A stretch of 64,000 nt of DNA from Nitrospira sp. (GTDB lineage: Bacteria > Nitrospirota > Nitrospiria > Nitrospirales > Nitrospiraceae): assembly GCA_031315995.1 (NCBI GenBank), contig JALDRG010000007.1:62001-126000 (forward strand), in the 5' to 3' direction. Below the pieces are notes generated by a model. That model saw only the letters and a program-made list of their open reading frames with translations, ran no database searches and was not told where the DNA came from. Below, one piece after another: positions 42,837-53,543 of this stretch (within the stretch, counting starts at the first letter, position 1; every line of letters begins with the position of its first letter). The translations under genes and the position numbers were made by a program.

Positions 42837-44357
42837 TTAGATTTCTCCATGTTCTTTCGTCACCAGCGATCTGAGCTGTCCCGTCGTCGGCTCGGCGCAA
42901 CAGAACCATGATTCGGTTAATCGAGGCGGCTTCTGACGGTCAGCCCGGCGCGCAACGTTCTGAGTCGCTGAGCGCGTGGGACGATCTGCCATCCCCTCGG
43001 CAACCGCTCGGATACGATTAAAGATCACAACGGCATCATCTTCGACCTTGGCGCCGGCTTCGACAATGGCGCTCACCGCCCGCTGGAGCCGATCCATCCG
43101 CTCATCCGGGTGTGCCCAGAGATACTGAAATCCTGCCTGATCCAATGGACCGAGAAACCGCTGCACATCGGATTTCGCGAGGAGCGCCGATCCAGGCGGG
43201 ATCAACAGGCGAATACTCAATTGGACCGGGTCGGTCGCATCGATCAAGTCATGTGTGTCCAGCATATCCAGCATATGAAGATAATCGTCCAAACTGGTCC
43301 ATGGGGTGAACGCCACCAGTGAGGGGCGTAACGAGAGGCCGGCCTCACACAGGATGCCGAGCGCCGTGATGATGTCGTCCCCTGTGTGCCCCTTCTGGAG
43401 CGTCTCCAGTACCTGGTCACTGAATGACTCCACAGCGGAGATCACGAACAGGCATCCTTGCGCTGCAAGTTCCGGTATGAGGGATCGGCGCTTTACCAAG
43501 TGCTCGATCTTGGCGGTGATATCAAAGGTCAAGCGGGGAAACTCCGCATGCATTGCGCGAACGATGCTCATGGAGTGCCCAGGACCGTTCAGAAAATCGG
43601 GGTCGCCGAAGGTGATGTGCGTGGCGCCCGATCGCACCTGACGTCGAATATCTTCCAGGACCACGGCTTCCGGAACGAGGACGAAGCGTCCATCATAGAC
43701 CGGCACGATCGGGCAGTGGAGACAATGGTGCAGGCATCCGCGACTGGCTTCGACATAACCGACCAACCGTTCCATGCCGTTGTGCTCGAGCCGCGCATAT
43801 TGGTTCAACATCGGCAACCCGCTGCGACTCGGGATCGGCTGTGACGCACTCGAGGTCGCAGACGTATAGACCCGCTGCAACGAGGGATCGGTTCTCCGCC
43901 CGTGTGAGCTGACTCCTTCGAGATGGTTGATCGTTTGCCCATGATCCAATGCCTCAATCAACGAGACCAACGGCAGATCGTACTCGCCGCCCACGACAGA
44001 ATCGGCGAGATTTTGAAGCAAGTATTCCGCATTGATGGAGGCGTACAGCCCGTAAAAACAGATATGGCAGGCCGGATTGATCGTGCGGATCAGCTCGGCG
44101 ACCCGCACCCCAAGCCGGAGCGCCGTGTGCATGGGCACCGAGATGCCGACAAACCTCGCGGATCGGAAGGCGGATTCGTCGATGTTGTCCACTGCGATAT
44201 CGAGTCCGACCGGCGCAAATCCCGCTTGTTCGAGAAATCCGATCGGCTGGGCGATGCCAAGAGGTTGATGCCCCAGTTCGTAGCAAGAGACGAGCATGAT
44301 CGCATCCGATTGTCTCAGCCCCCGCCGTTCAGCTGCGCTGTCCGCAATTCGTTCCAT
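42837..44357 (-). CDS. B12-binding-type radical SAM protein with CCAEP tail
   Basis: A 506-residue protein. Residues ~20-150 look like a Rossmann/cobalamin-binding-like domain (VSCYELGHQPLGIAQPIGFL, VGISVPMHTALRLG). The radical SAM core begins with EASRGCLHHCLHC, giving Cys208, Cys212 and Cys215 for the 4Fe-4S cluster. Near the C-terminus FCCAEPTTGQ (Cys486-487) matches the tail of a family that NCBI names, to my memory, 'CUAEP/CCAEP-tail radical SAM (seleno)protein', in which some members have selenocysteine in place of a Cys. Product and substrate are unknown. It is the first gene of the set with DUF169 and ATP-grasp. Confidence 0.88.
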   Translation of the reverse strand: MERIADSAAERRGLRQSDAIMLVSCYELGHQPLGIAQPIGFLEQAGFAPVGLDIAVDNIDESAFRSARFVGISVPMHTALRLGVRVAELIRTINPACHICFYGLYASINAEYLLQNLADSVVGGEYDLPLVSLIEALDHGQTINHLEGVSSHGRRTDPSLQRVYTSATSSASQPIPSRSGLPMLNQYARLEHNGMERLVGYVEASRGCLHHCLHCPIVPVYDGRFVLVPEAVVLEDIRRQVRSGATHITFGDPDFLNGPGHSMSIVRAMHAEFPRLTFDITAKIEHLVKRRSLIPELAAQGCLFVISAVESFSDQVLETLQKGHTGDDIITALGILCEAGLSLRPSLVAFTPWTSLDDYLHMLDMLDTHDLIDATDPVQLSIRLLIPPGSALLAKSDVQRFLGPLDQAGFQYLWAHPDERMDRLQRAVSAIVEAGAKVEDDAVVIFNRIRAVAEGMADRPTRSATQNVARRADRQKPPRLTESWFCCAEPTTGQLRSLVTKEHGEI

Positions 44358-44530
44358 CGCACGGTTCTCCCACCCAATGCCAGGTCACTCTAACTCACCC
44401 CCGAGAGTAGGCGCAATGTTCCGGAAGCCGGCGCCGGTTGAACAAGGTCGCTCCTGCTTCCATAATAGAGACACCGACAGAAGCGCGTTATCTCGTCCCA
44501 CGGTCGTTGCGCATCCATTGCGGAGGACAC

Positions 44531-45217
44531 ATGAAGATTTTCTCACTCATCACGATTGTCATGGCAGCGGTACTTAGTCTGAGCGTATCCGGTTGTGGAA
44601 GCGGACCACGCGAGAAAAAGATCGAATTTGTCTATCTCGCGCTCGGTGCCAGTGACGCAACGGGGGTGGGGGCTAGGCCACTGACCGAGGGGTATGTGTT
44701 CCTGATCAAACAGGATCTGGACCGGCGGATGTCAGGAGTCTTCCTGATCAATCTGGGGATACCGGGAGCCCGTATCGATCTGATCAAAGAGCAGGTGCGC
44801 CTGGCCAAGCAACTTGGCACCAAGGCGGACCTCGTGACGGTTTGGACCGGGGCAAACGATCTCGTGCGCGGTGACGATCCGAAGACGTTTCGGCAGGATC
44901 TTCGGTCTATTCTTCAAATGCTGCGGGACAACGTATCAGACAAGATCGTGATCGGCAATCTTCCCGATCTCCCCCGGCTTCCCCGTTTCCAGGCAGCCCC
45001 CGATCCCCGGGTAACGTCGGCACGGGTCACGGCGTATAACGACGCCATTGCGCAGGAGGCCCGCGATGTGGGGGCGTCAGTCGTCGACCTCTTCGCGCAG
45101 CCGGTTCGCGAAGAACTTATTTTCGATGTGGATGGTTTTCACCCCAATGACGCCGGCCATCGAGAAATTGCCCGACTGTTTTTGCAGTCGATCCTCACAA
45201 AACTGGGCGTGAGGTAG
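44531..45217 (+). CDS. SGNH/GDSL-type lipoprotein hydrolase
   Basis: A 228-residue lipoprotein. The signal peptide ends in the lipobox LSVSGC, so it would be lipidated and exported. The SGNH blocks are LALGASDATGVGA (Ser), GIPGARI (Gly), TGANDLV (Asn) and DGFHPNDAGHREIA (Asp/His), all in order. The family hydrolyses esters on lipids, polysaccharides or peptidoglycan. The start is ATG 44531 with CGGAGG five bases upstream. Codons upstream to 44438 remain open but precede the signal peptide. Confidence 0.9.
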   Translation: MKIFSLITIVMAAVLSLSVSGCGSGPREKKIEFVYLALGASDATGVGARPLTEGYVFLIKQDLDRRMSGVFLINLGIPGARIDLIKEQVRLAKQLGTKADLVTVWTGANDLVRGDDPKTFRQDLRSILQMLRDNVSDKIVIGNLPDLPRLPRFQAAPDPRVTSARVTAYNDAIAQEARDVGASVVDLFAQPVREELIFDVDGFHPNDAGHREIARLFLQSILTKLGVR

Positions 45218-45224
45218 AGCTATC

Positions 45225-45536
45225 ATGGCACAGCACGCATACAAGACTCTGGCCGAAGCCGTGGAGGATTTCAAAAAGAGAGGTTTTATTGCAAACTTTG
45301 AGTTACTCAACAAGCAGTTCAGGGCAGTCGATAGCGGTCGGACGTTCACGGCCGATCAGTTGACGATCGTCGAGCATCATCGGTTCGAAGGCGCCAGCGA
45401 TCCGGACGACATGTCGGTGCTGTATGCGATCGAAGCTCAGGACGGCACTCGCGGGACCATTGCCGATGCCTTCGGTCCTCAAGCCAATCCGGAGCTCGGC
45501 TGGTTTCTCAACCACGTGACGATGAACGAAGTCTGA
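45225..45536 (+). CDS. Small conserved hypothetical protein (103 aa)
   Basis: A small soluble protein with YKTLAEAVEDFKKRGF at the N-terminus and VEHHRFEGASDPDDMSVLYA, which matches a widespread small family often labelled 'phosphoribosylpyrophosphate synthetase' in databases without real support. It lies seven bases after the lipoprotein stop. The gene is believable, but its role is unknown. Confidence 0.75.
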   Translation: MAQHAYKTLAEAVEDFKKRGFIANFELLNKQFRAVDSGRTFTADQLTIVEHHRFEGASDPDDMSVLYAIEAQDGTRGTIADAFGPQANPELGWFLNHVTMNEV

Positions 45537-45592
45537 TAGCACGCTCTCCGCACCAGACCAGTTCTCTCCGGATCTCCTCGGTTACCGATGGG

Positions 45593-47476
45593 TCAAATCT
45601 CCAGCACCAGTCCGATTTCGACGACCTGGGCCGCCGGCAGATTGAAATACGAACTGGCTCGCTGGGTATTCCGTGACATCACCACAAATAATTTTTCTCT
45701 CCAGATCGCCATCCCCGGCTTCGGGGTCGCCAAATAGGTAATCCGGCTGAGGAAAAACGTGGTCTCCTCGACCGGGAGCACATGGCCATGTGCCGCGAGT
45801 TGACTGAGGACGCGCGGAATATTGGGTCTCTCCATGAACCCGCATCGCGCCACCACTTGAAACAGATTCTCCTGGATCGTGTTGATCTCCAGTAGGCCAC
45901 CCGACGATACGAACGGCACATGCTCGGTGTGGACCGTGAGGAAGTAGACTTGCTCGTGAAGCGATTTGTTATGTTTGACGGTTTGCAGCAGGGCGGGCGG
46001 GGTGATGTCCGGATACTGAGATAAAAAGACGGCACGGCCGGAGGTTCTGCACTCGATCTTCGATAAGACCTCGTTGACGAATTGACGCAGGGGGGGGAAT
46101 CGAACCCGCAGGTGGGCGGCCACAATGGCACGGCCTCGCGCCCAAGTACTCATCACGGTGAAGATAGCCGCGCCTAAAAGCAGCGGAAACCAGCCGCCAT
46201 GCGGAATCTTTTGGGCATTCGCGAGAAAAAAGGCGAGATCGATGAACAGGAACCCTCCCACCGCTGCGGCTGCCAGCAGAGGATTCCACCTCCAGTGGGT
46301 CTGGACCACGCGGAACATGAGCAAGGTGGTGATCACCATGGAGCCTGAGACGGCGATGCCATAGGCGGCGGCGAGGTTGCTGGACGATCCGAACGAAAGG
46401 ATCAGACCGACGGTTCCGACGAACATCGCCCAATTCAACACGCCAAAGTAGATTTGGCCATGTTGCTCGGCCGAAGTGTGCGTGATCCGTAGCGGCGGCA
46501 GGTAGCCCAGCTGTACGGCCTGCAAGGTCAGGGCGAAGGCTCCGGACAGCATGGCTTGCGACGCTATCACTGTGGCTAGGGTTGCCAGGGCGATCAGCGG
46601 ATAGAGCATCCACTCCGGGGCCAAATGGTAAAAGGGGTTGGAGAGCGCGGCCGGGTTTCGCATCAAGAGCGCGCCCTGACCGAAATATTGAAGCAAGAGG
46701 GCGGGCAACGTGACCGCAAACCAGCCAAGCTGTATCGGTCGGCGGCCAAAATGGCCCATGTCGGCATAGAGTGCTTCCGCTCCGGTGAGCACTAGAAAGA
46801 CACTGCCCAGCACCAGAAAACCGATCCCCGCATGGTGAATGAGAAACTCGATCCCATACCACGGATTCGCGGCGATCAACACCTTGGGTGTCTGGATCAG
46901 ACTATACAGTCCGAGAAGGGCCATCGTGGCAAACCAGACCAACATGATGGGACCGAAGATGCTCCCGATCGTTCCGGACCCACGGCGTTGGATGACGAAC
47001 AGCAGCGCGACCAGCGCGACGGTAATGGGAAGGATGTAGGGCGTGAAGACATCCGTGGCCAGCGTCAGCCCCTCGACAGCGCTGAGAACGGAAATGGCCG
47101 GCGTGATGATGCCATCGCTATAGAGAAAGGCGACGCCGATCAAACCGAGTGTGACCACTAGGCTCAGCCCTTTTCGCAGGCTCACCGGGTGCGATCGCTG
47201 GCTGAGCGCCATCAGCGCCAACATGCCTCCCTGGCCGTCATTGTCGGCTTTCATCACAAACAGCAGATACTTCACCGTCACGACCAGCACAAGCGACCAC
47301 ACGATCATGGACAAAATGCCCAACACGTTGTCCGGAGTGACTGCCAGCCCGTGCGAGTCATGAAAACATTCGCGCAGCGCATACAGCGGACTTGTCCCGA
47401 TGTCGCCATAGACCACTCCCATCGCGGCGACGGCTAAGGGTATTGGAGCAGGTGGATTGTTCGGATGTTTCGGCAT
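45593..47476 (-). CDS. kup: Potassium transport protein Kup
   Basis: A 627-residue transporter with the KUP layout: 12 membrane helices in the first ~430 residues and a C-terminal cytoplasmic domain. It begins LAVAAMGVVYGDIGTSPLYALRE, the Kup signature, and has SVLSAVEGL and GTVGLILSFGSSSNLAAAYG. It imports K+ with protons in the inner membrane, important when turgor or pH drops. The gene is transcribed away from tex. The typical C-terminal 'YFNLPAAQVVEIGLVLEI' end is complete, so the protein looks intact. Confidence 0.95.
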   Translation of the reverse strand: MPKHPNNPPAPIPLAVAAMGVVYGDIGTSPLYALRECFHDSHGLAVTPDNVLGILSMIVWSLVLVVTVKYLLFVMKADNDGQGGMLALMALSQRSHPVSLRKGLSLVVTLGLIGVAFLYSDGIITPAISVLSAVEGLTLATDVFTPYILPITVALVALLFVIQRRGSGTIGSIFGPIMLVWFATMALLGLYSLIQTPKVLIAANPWYGIEFLIHHAGIGFLVLGSVFLVLTGAEALYADMGHFGRRPIQLGWFAVTLPALLLQYFGQGALLMRNPAALSNPFYHLAPEWMLYPLIALATLATVIASQAMLSGAFALTLQAVQLGYLPPLRITHTSAEQHGQIYFGVLNWAMFVGTVGLILSFGSSSNLAAAYGIAVSGSMVITTLLMFRVVQTHWRWNPLLAAAAVGGFLFIDLAFFLANAQKIPHGGWFPLLLGAAIFTVMSTWARGRAIVAAHLRVRFPPLRQFVNEVLSKIECRTSGRAVFLSQYPDITPPALLQTVKHNKSLHEQVYFLTVHTEHVPFVSSGGLLEINTIQENLFQVVARCGFMERPNIPRVLSQLAAHGHVLPVEETTFFLSRITYLATPKPGMAIWREKLFVVMSRNTQRASSYFNLPAAQVVEIGLVLEI

Positions 47477-47783
47477 GAATGAGCCGTCGAGGGTCGATGG
47501 TCGGTTCGCAATGGTGACGCCCTGCGGCGAGTCGCACTATAGCATTTCTGATGGGAGGATGCGGAAACGAATCCCGAGGAATCGTCGCCTGCGTGATAGT
47601 CCCGAGTGAAGAGGAGTGGGGTTGCGTATTTCGCCTGGAAGTTACACGACTCTTCTGCTAGATTCCCGGTCGGCCGTTGCACACACTCATCAACGCCGGC
47701 GGGCGTTTTTTGCATCCTGCCGGACCGCCGAGTTCATTTGACAAGAAAGCCCATGACACCGGACGGATGGATGCCGGTCGCGC
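47477..47783. other. Divergent intergenic region, 307 bp
   Basis: This lies between kup (minus) and tex (plus) and must hold both promoters. No gene or repeat was seen. A short GCCGGCGGGCG/TTTTTT segment near 47696-47712 is terminator-like on the plus strand but has no gene to end. Confidence 0.4.
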
Positions 47784-50234
47784 ATGGCTTTCGGAAAGCC
47801 TGATACCGCACACATGACTTCTTCAACGACGCAGACGATTTCAACCGCGACACAGCAGAAAATCGTCGATCTCATCGCCAACGAGCTAGGTGTGACGCCT
47901 CCGCAGATCGCGGCGGCGGTGACGCTGCTGGACGGGGGAGCGACGGTGCCCTTCATTGCGCGGTATCGCAAAGAGGCGACCAATAATCTGGACGACACGC
48001 ACCTGCGCTCGTTGGAAGAGCGGCTCCTCTATCTGCGCGAACTGGAAGAGCGGCGGCAGACGATCCTGGCGTCCATTGAAGAACAGGGCAAATTAACGGA
48101 CGCGCTGCGCCGGTCGGTGGAGCAGGCTGCGACGAAACAGGCTGTGGAAGATATTTATTTGCCGTTCAAGCCCAAACGTCGCACCAAGGCGCAGATTGCG
48201 CGAGAGGCTGGGTTGGAGCCGTTGGCGAATGCACTCTTTGCCGATCCGACGCTCGATCCCGAGCAGGAGGCCGTCAAGTATGTGAAGGTCGTGCCGGCGG
48301 CCGAGGGTGTGGAGGCTATCCATGTTCCCGACGCGAAGGCTGCGCTCGAAGGGGCGCGCGATATTCTCGTCGAACGGTTTGCCGAAACCGCCGACCTGCT
48401 CGCGACCCTGCGCGAAAAATTATGGAACGAAGGCATGGTGACCTCCACGGTCATACCCGGCAAAGAAACGGCGGAAGAAGAGAAATTCCGCGACTACTAT
48501 GCCTATTCGGAGACCATCCGCACGATTCCCTCGCATCGCGCGCTCGCGATGTTTCGCGGCCGCACACTCGGTGTGTTGAAGCTCGACCTCGGCCTAGGCG
48601 CGAGCCTTGACGCTCAGGTGCCACATCCCTGTGCCGCCTTGATCGCCGCCCATTTCAGCATCGAACAGCGCGGTCGCCGGGCCGACAAATGGCTGACCGA
48701 TGCCTGCTACTGGGCCTGGCGCGTGAAGATGCATCTGCATCTGAGCACGGAGTTACTGTTGCAGGTGCGTGAAGCGGCGGAAGCCGAGGCGATCAAGATT
48801 TTCGGACGAAACCTCCATGAACTTCTGCTGGCGGCGCCTGCCGGTCCAAAAGCCGTGCTTGGGCTCGATCCCGGCATCCGAACCGGCTGCAAAGTAGCGG
48901 TCGTGGACGCAACCGGGAAATTGCTCGAAACGGCGACGATCTACCCGCATCAACCCCGCAACGATTGGCAGGGGTCGTTGGCGACGATCATCCAACTGGT
49001 GCTCCGGCACGGTGTCGAATTGATCTCGATCGGCAACGGCACCGCCAGCCGCGAGACCGATAAGTTGGCCGCGGAGGTGGTGAAACAGGTCGCGGCGCAG
49101 AAGCCCGACCATACACTGGCGAAAATCGTGGTGAGCGAAGCCGGCGCGTCGGTCTATTCGGCGTCGGCCTTTGCCGCTGCCGAGTTTCCCGCGCTGGACG
49201 TGAGTCTGCGCGGCGCCGTGTCCATCGCCAGGCGGTTGCAAGATCCGTTGGCCGAGTTGGTCAAGATCGATCCCAAGTCGATCGGGGTCGGTCAATACCA
49301 GCACGATGTCAATCAGCGCGCCCTGGCGCGTTCGCTCGACGCTACTGTCGAAGACTGCGTCAACGCGGTGGGCGTGGACGTGAACACCGCCTCGGCTCCG
49401 CTGTTGGCACGCGTGTCCGGATTGAATCGCGTGTTGGCTCAGAACATCGTGGAGTACCGCGACAGTCACGGGCGATTCCGGAACCGGCATGTGATCCTCA
49501 AGGTGCCGCGTCTGGGCGAAAAGACCTTCGAGCAGGCGGCCGGCTTCCTGCGGATCAACGACGGAGACAATCCCTTGGATCGCTCTGCCGTGCATCCGGA
49601 AGCCTATCCGGTGGTCGAGCGGATGTTGGCGCGGTTGAATAAAGGAATTGCGGAGGTCATGGGCAAGCCGGCCGCGCTGAAGGAACTCTCTCCGGCGGAA
49701 TTCACCGACGAGACGTTCGGTTTGCCGACGGTGCGGGATATCCTCACGGAGTTGGAGAAACCCGGCCGTGATCCGCGGCCTGAATTCAAGACGGCCACCT
49801 TCCGCGACGGAATCGAGTCCCTCGCCGATTTACAGCCTGGGATGGTCCTGGAGGGGGTGGTGACCAATGTCGCCGCCTTCGGCGCCTTCGTCGATATCGG
49901 GGTCCATCAGGACGGCCTCGTGCACGTCTCGGCGTTGGCGAATAAGTTCGTCAAAGATCCGCATGAAGTCGTGAAGCCGGGCCAGATCGTCAAGGTAAAG
50001 GTGCTGGCCGTCGATGTGCCGCGACAGCGAATTTCACTGACGATGCGGCTGGAGGATGCGCCGGGTAACACGCCTTCCGTGCGGGGTTCATCGGCAGAGA
50101 TCAGTCCGGGGGCGCGGGGTGGGAAGGAACGGCGTCCGGCTGCGCCGTCGCACGAGCCGGATCGGCGACCGGCACCCGGTGGTACGATGGCGATGGCATT
50201 GGCGCTGGCGCGGGCCAAGCAGAAGCCATCGTGA
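47784..50234 (+). CDS. tex: Tex-family S1 RNA-binding transcription accessory protein
   Basis: An 816-residue Tex protein. The N-terminal helical region contains [20 protein letters not shown], the YqgF-like nuclease domain has [16 protein letters not shown], a helix-hairpin-helix segment is [15 protein letters not shown], and the S1 domain near the end begins [22 protein letters not shown]. Tex binds nucleic acid and affects transcription and toxin expression in some bacteria. The start could be ATG 47784 or ATG 47814; neither has a good ribosome-binding site. The C-terminal 40 residues are Arg/Pro-rich, an extension beyond the S1 domain. Confidence 0.94.
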   Translation: MAFGKPDTAHMTSSTTQTISTATQQKIVDLIANELGVTPPQIAAAVTLLDGGATVPFIARYRKEATNNLDDTHLRSLEERLLYLRELEERRQTILASIEEQGKLTDALRRSVEQAATKQAVEDIYLPFKPKRRTKAQIAREAGLEPLANALFADPTLDPEQEAVKYVKVVPAAEGVEAIHVPDAKAALEGARDILVERFAETADLLATLREKLWNEGMVTSTVIPGKETAEEEKFRDYYAYSETIRTIPSHRALAMFRGRTLGVLKLDLGLGASLDAQVPHPCAALIAAHFSIEQRGRRADKWLTDACYWAWRVKMHLHLSTELLLQVREAAEAEAIKIFGRNLHELLLAAPAGPKAVLGLDPGIRTGCKVAVVDATGKLLETATIYPHQPRNDWQGSLATIIQLVLRHGVELISIGNGTASRETDKLAAEVVKQVAAQKPDHTLAKIVVSEAGASVYSASAFAAAEFPALDVSLRGAVSIARRLQDPLAELVKIDPKSIGVGQYQHDVNQRALARSLDATVEDCVNAVGVDVNTASAPLLARVSGLNRVLAQNIVEYRDSHGRFRNRHVILKVPRLGEKTFEQAAGFLRINDGDNPLDRSAVHPEAYPVVERMLARLNKGIAEVMGKPAALKELSPAEFTDETFGLPTVRDILTELEKPGRDPRPEFKTATFRDGIESLADLQPGMVLEGVVTNVAAFGAFVDIGVHQDGLVHVSALANKFVKDPHEVVKPGQIVKVKVLAVDVPRQRISLTMRLEDAPGNTPSVRGSSAEISPGARGGKERRPAAPSHEPDRRPAPGGTMAMALALARAKQKPS

Positions 50235-50504
50235 TTGAGTTCAGCCGGACCGAGTCCGAGCTGTGCATGAACCCTTGCTCCATCCTCCGATCCTCTCGGC
50301 CGTGCCAGTCGATGGCCGCTCAACACGATTCCGATGCGATGACCGAATAGCCCTCAACTCGTTTCTCCGTCTTCGTTCCGAATCGCGGCTCGTCAGGGGA
50401 CTGATACGGACAATCTTCACCCAGACAGGCCTGAGCGCACATGCGTCCAGGTAGAAGTTCCACGGCGCGCACACTGTGGGATCGACATGATCCTGAGTGT
50501 AGGG

Positions 50505-53500
50505 TTACTGAATCGCCTCCTCAATAGGCTCACACTGGGACACATCATCCCGAGACGCCAGGAGCCGAAGTTCGTGGACCGTCAGCGTCACGGTCGAGAG
50601 CTGCGCCTCAACCCGCCCCGTCACCACATAGGCGTGATTGGTCGCCAACAGATGACAGTACCGGCGGTAGGTGGCTGGAAACACCGTGGCGTCGTAGAGG
50701 CCAGTCTGGTCTTCCAAGGTGAGAAACTCCATCGGCTCGCCTCTCTTCGTTGAGACGATCTTTTCCGTCACGAGCCAGCCGATCACGGTCACCTGCTTTC
50801 CAACGTGCTGCGGTAAGTCTTTGGCCGCGATATGCGGGGTACGATCGACGGTTGCCTGAAAGCGGTCCAGTGGGTGACAGCTCAGGGGAAAACCGAACAT
50901 GGCCAGCTCATGGGCGAGCTTCCGCTCCAACGCATATTCCGGTGGAATGGGAAGATAGCCTGACGGCGTCGCCGCCTGTGACGCGAACAGGCGCCAGAGT
51001 AACGCAGGGCGTGTCAGTTCTCCGGCGATTGAATCAAAACATCCCGCCTTGATGAGCAGGGTCGCCTGAGAGATCTCCGGTTGTACTCGATCGACCCAGT
51101 CCTGCAGCGACCCGTACGGGCCGTTCGCCTGTCGCTCGGTGACAATCCGCCGAACGAAATCTTCTTGCAGCGATTTGATTTGCATGAATCCGACTCGAAC
51201 GAGCGCACCCGATCCCGTGTAGGCCCACTGACTCGCGTTGATATCGGGAGGCAGGATCGTCAGTCCCATCCGTCTCCCTTCAGAGAGATAGGCGAACGTG
51301 GAATAGTAGCCTCCTTGGTTGCTGACAACGGCAGCGATGAACTCTGCGGGATAATGGGCTCTCAGGTATGCGGACTTGAAGCTCACCTGCGCGTAGCTCG
51401 CGCTGTGAGGCTTGCAGAAGCTGTAGCCGGCGAAGCTCATGATCATGCGCCAGATCTGATCGATAGTGGTTTGAGAGACGCCCCGTACGGCGGCCCCGGC
51501 GTAGAACTGCCGCTGGTAATCCCGCAGCTGGCGCTCCTTGTGCTTCTTACTCAAGACCTTCCGGAGTTGATCGCCGTCGGCGACCGAAAATCCTCCGAGA
51601 GCGACGGCCACCTTCATGACATCTTCTTGGTAGACCATGATCCCGTGAGTCTCCGCGAGGGCCTCGTCCAGCAGGGGATGCAGCGAGGAGTAGCGGCGTC
51701 CATGGGCGCGTCGGATGAATTCGTCGGCCAACATATTCGCCGCAGGTCGGATGATGGAGGAGACTACTACAAGATAGTCGAATACATCGGCCTGTGCGCG
51801 TTGGGTTCGCGGCATTCCACCCCAGAGTTTCTTGAGGAGCAACCGGGTGGCGGGAGACTCGACATAGAAACAGCCCATGGTGTCGCCTCGCCGGATCAAC
51901 TCATTGGTGGCGGCATCGCTCAGTGGGTTCCAGGTAGCATAGTCGATGGCTCGACCGGTATTCCCTTTGATGGCAGCCAGCGCGTCTCTGATCACTGCCA
52001 GAGACCGATTGCCCAACAGATCGATTTTGACGAGTCCCGCGTCTTCGGTCTGATCCTTCTCCCACTGAATGACGGGTAAGCCGGAAGCCGAGATCTCGAC
52101 GGGCACATACCGGCGGATGTCGTCCGGAACGAGAACCACGCCACCCGGATGCACGCTCAGATTGCGAATATGCCCTTGTAATTGTGCCGACCAGAGCAGG
52201 ATTTCCGGCCAAGGGGCGCTGAGCCGCAACGCCCGGCAGACCTGCTCGCTCCAGGTCTTCGCGCTGAGTCCCGATGTCACCTCAACGAAGTCAGCCCGTC
52301 GATGGAACAGTGCGAGAGCCTTGCCGATCTCTTCCGCCGGCATCCCATACACCTTGGCGATCTCGCGCATGGCCGCTCGTGGAGCCAGGGTATTCTGATT
52401 CGCCACCATGGCGGCATGCCGACGACCATAGCGCATGAAGACCCAGTCCAGAATGTGAGGACGTTCATCCCAGGGAAAGTCGATGTCGATGTCGGGCGGA
52501 TCGTGCCGGCCGGGATTGAGAAAGCGCTCGAACAGGAGATTGTATCGAATGGGATCGACATGGGTGATCCCGAGACAATAGGACACGATTGACGCAGCGG
52601 CGGAACCTCGGCCACACGTTCGTGGAGCCTGCCGAACGATGTCCTCTACGATCAGGAAGTAGTGGGCATACCCTTTGTCACGAATGACCGTTAACTCCTT
52701 GTTGAGCCGCTGGACCACCTGTTCAGACAACGTGCCATAACGCCACCTCGCGCCGGTATAGGCCTTGGCTCGTAACATCTCGTACGCATCGCCGGTCGAA
52801 AGTTGGCGGAATGCGGGAAAGATCGTCTCTTTGAAGTCCCAATCGGTATGGCACTGTGCGGCGATCAGACCGGTGTTGGTGAGCGCTTCGGGAAGATGAG
52901 GAAAATGACGGGCCACGGACGCTTCCGGCATGAGCCAATGCGAAGGCAGGCAACAGTCCTCTTCCCGGAGTCGAGACCATGTCGTATTCTTGGCAATGGC
53001 TCGCAGCAGCCGATGCGCCTGATAGTCCGACGGCTGGAGAAATGACGCCCGCGTCGTTGCCACGGGAGGAAGTCCCAGCCGTCGGCTAACCGTCACTGCC
53101 TCGTGCATCATGGGTCCTGGCGTCAGTTCGACATAGAGATCCTCCCGTGTATCCTGGCTCCAGGTTGCGAGTGCAGGGCGGTCGTCGGAGAGAACGATGA
53201 GTCCGGTACGATGGCGGGCAACCGCTGTGATGAAGTCAAATGACTGGTCGCTGTGCCGAGCCGATAGAACGCTACAGAGGTTCGCATATCCCGTCAGCGT
53301 CTTGGCCAGGAGCACCGCACGGTGTTCTCCATGGACCAGGTCAACCCCCAGGATCGGCTTCAGTCCCATCTGCCGTGCGACGTCGAGGAAACGAATGGCG
53401 CCATATAGTCCATTCGTGTCCGTAAGGGCAACAGCCGCATGCCCTTGCGTGTGGACGGCCCGGCAGAGCGTCTCCAGTGTCGACACGCCGAACATCGGCG

Positions 53501-53543
53501 AATAGGACGAATGGGTGTGTAAGTGCGTGAACGAGGAGGCCAC
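50505..53543 (-). CDS. dnaE2: Error-prone DNA polymerase III alpha subunit (DnaE2)
   Basis: A 1012-residue C-family polymerase. The N-terminal PHP domain starts FTHLHTHSSYSPMFGVSTLE. The catalytic palm has PPDIDIDFPWDERP, with the Asp residues that bind Mg2+. The C-terminal OB domain is intact (VTVIGWLVTEKIVSTKRGEP). It is shorter than housekeeping DnaE and placed next to imuB and lexA, so it is the translesion DnaE2 type, responsible for damage-induced mutagenesis. The GTG start at 53543 directly follows the imuB TGA, with GGGAGGAG upstream, so the two are co-translated. Confidence 0.96.
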   Translation of the reverse strand: MASSFTHLHTHSSYSPMFGVSTLETLCRAVHTQGHAAVALTDTNGLYGAIRFLDVARQMGLKPILGVDLVHGEHRAVLLAKTLTGYANLCSVLSARHSDQSFDFITAVARHRTGLIVLSDDRPALATWSQDTREDLYVELTPGPMMHEAVTVSRRLGLPPVATTRASFLQPSDYQAHRLLRAIAKNTTWSRLREEDCCLPSHWLMPEASVARHFPHLPEALTNTGLIAAQCHTDWDFKETIFPAFRQLSTGDAYEMLRAKAYTGARWRYGTLSEQVVQRLNKELTVIRDKGYAHYFLIVEDIVRQAPRTCGRGSAAASIVSYCLGITHVDPIRYNLLFERFLNPGRHDPPDIDIDFPWDERPHILDWVFMRYGRRHAAMVANQNTLAPRAAMREIAKVYGMPAEEIGKALALFHRRADFVEVTSGLSAKTWSEQVCRALRLSAPWPEILLWSAQLQGHIRNLSVHPGGVVLVPDDIRRYVPVEISASGLPVIQWEKDQTEDAGLVKIDLLGNRSLAVIRDALAAIKGNTGRAIDYATWNPLSDAATNELIRRGDTMGCFYVESPATRLLLKKLWGGMPRTQRAQADVFDYLVVVSSIIRPAANMLADEFIRRAHGRRYSSLHPLLDEALAETHGIMVYQEDVMKVAVALGGFSVADGDQLRKVLSKKHKERQLRDYQRQFYAGAAVRGVSQTTIDQIWRMIMSFAGYSFCKPHSASYAQVSFKSAYLRAHYPAEFIAAVVSNQGGYYSTFAYLSEGRRMGLTILPPDINASQWAYTGSGALVRVGFMQIKSLQEDFVRRIVTERQANGPYGSLQDWVDRVQPEISQATLLIKAGCFDSIAGELTRPALLWRLFASQAATPSGYLPIPPEYALERKLAHELAMFGFPLSCHPLDRFQATVDRTPHIAAKDLPQHVGKQVTVIGWLVTEKIVSTKRGEPMEFLTLEDQTGLYDATVFPATYRRYCHLLATNHAYVVTGRVEAQLSTVTLTVHELRLLASRDDVSQCEPIEEAIQ

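Noticed and set aside
45225..45536. Phosphoribosylpyrophosphate synthetase
   Set aside because: Databases often give small proteins of this family that name, but at 103 residues it lacks the PRPP-synthetase motifs. I list it as hypothetical.
47696..47712. Terminator upstream of tex
   Set aside because: No gene ends before it on the plus strand, and the neighbouring kup gene runs the other way.
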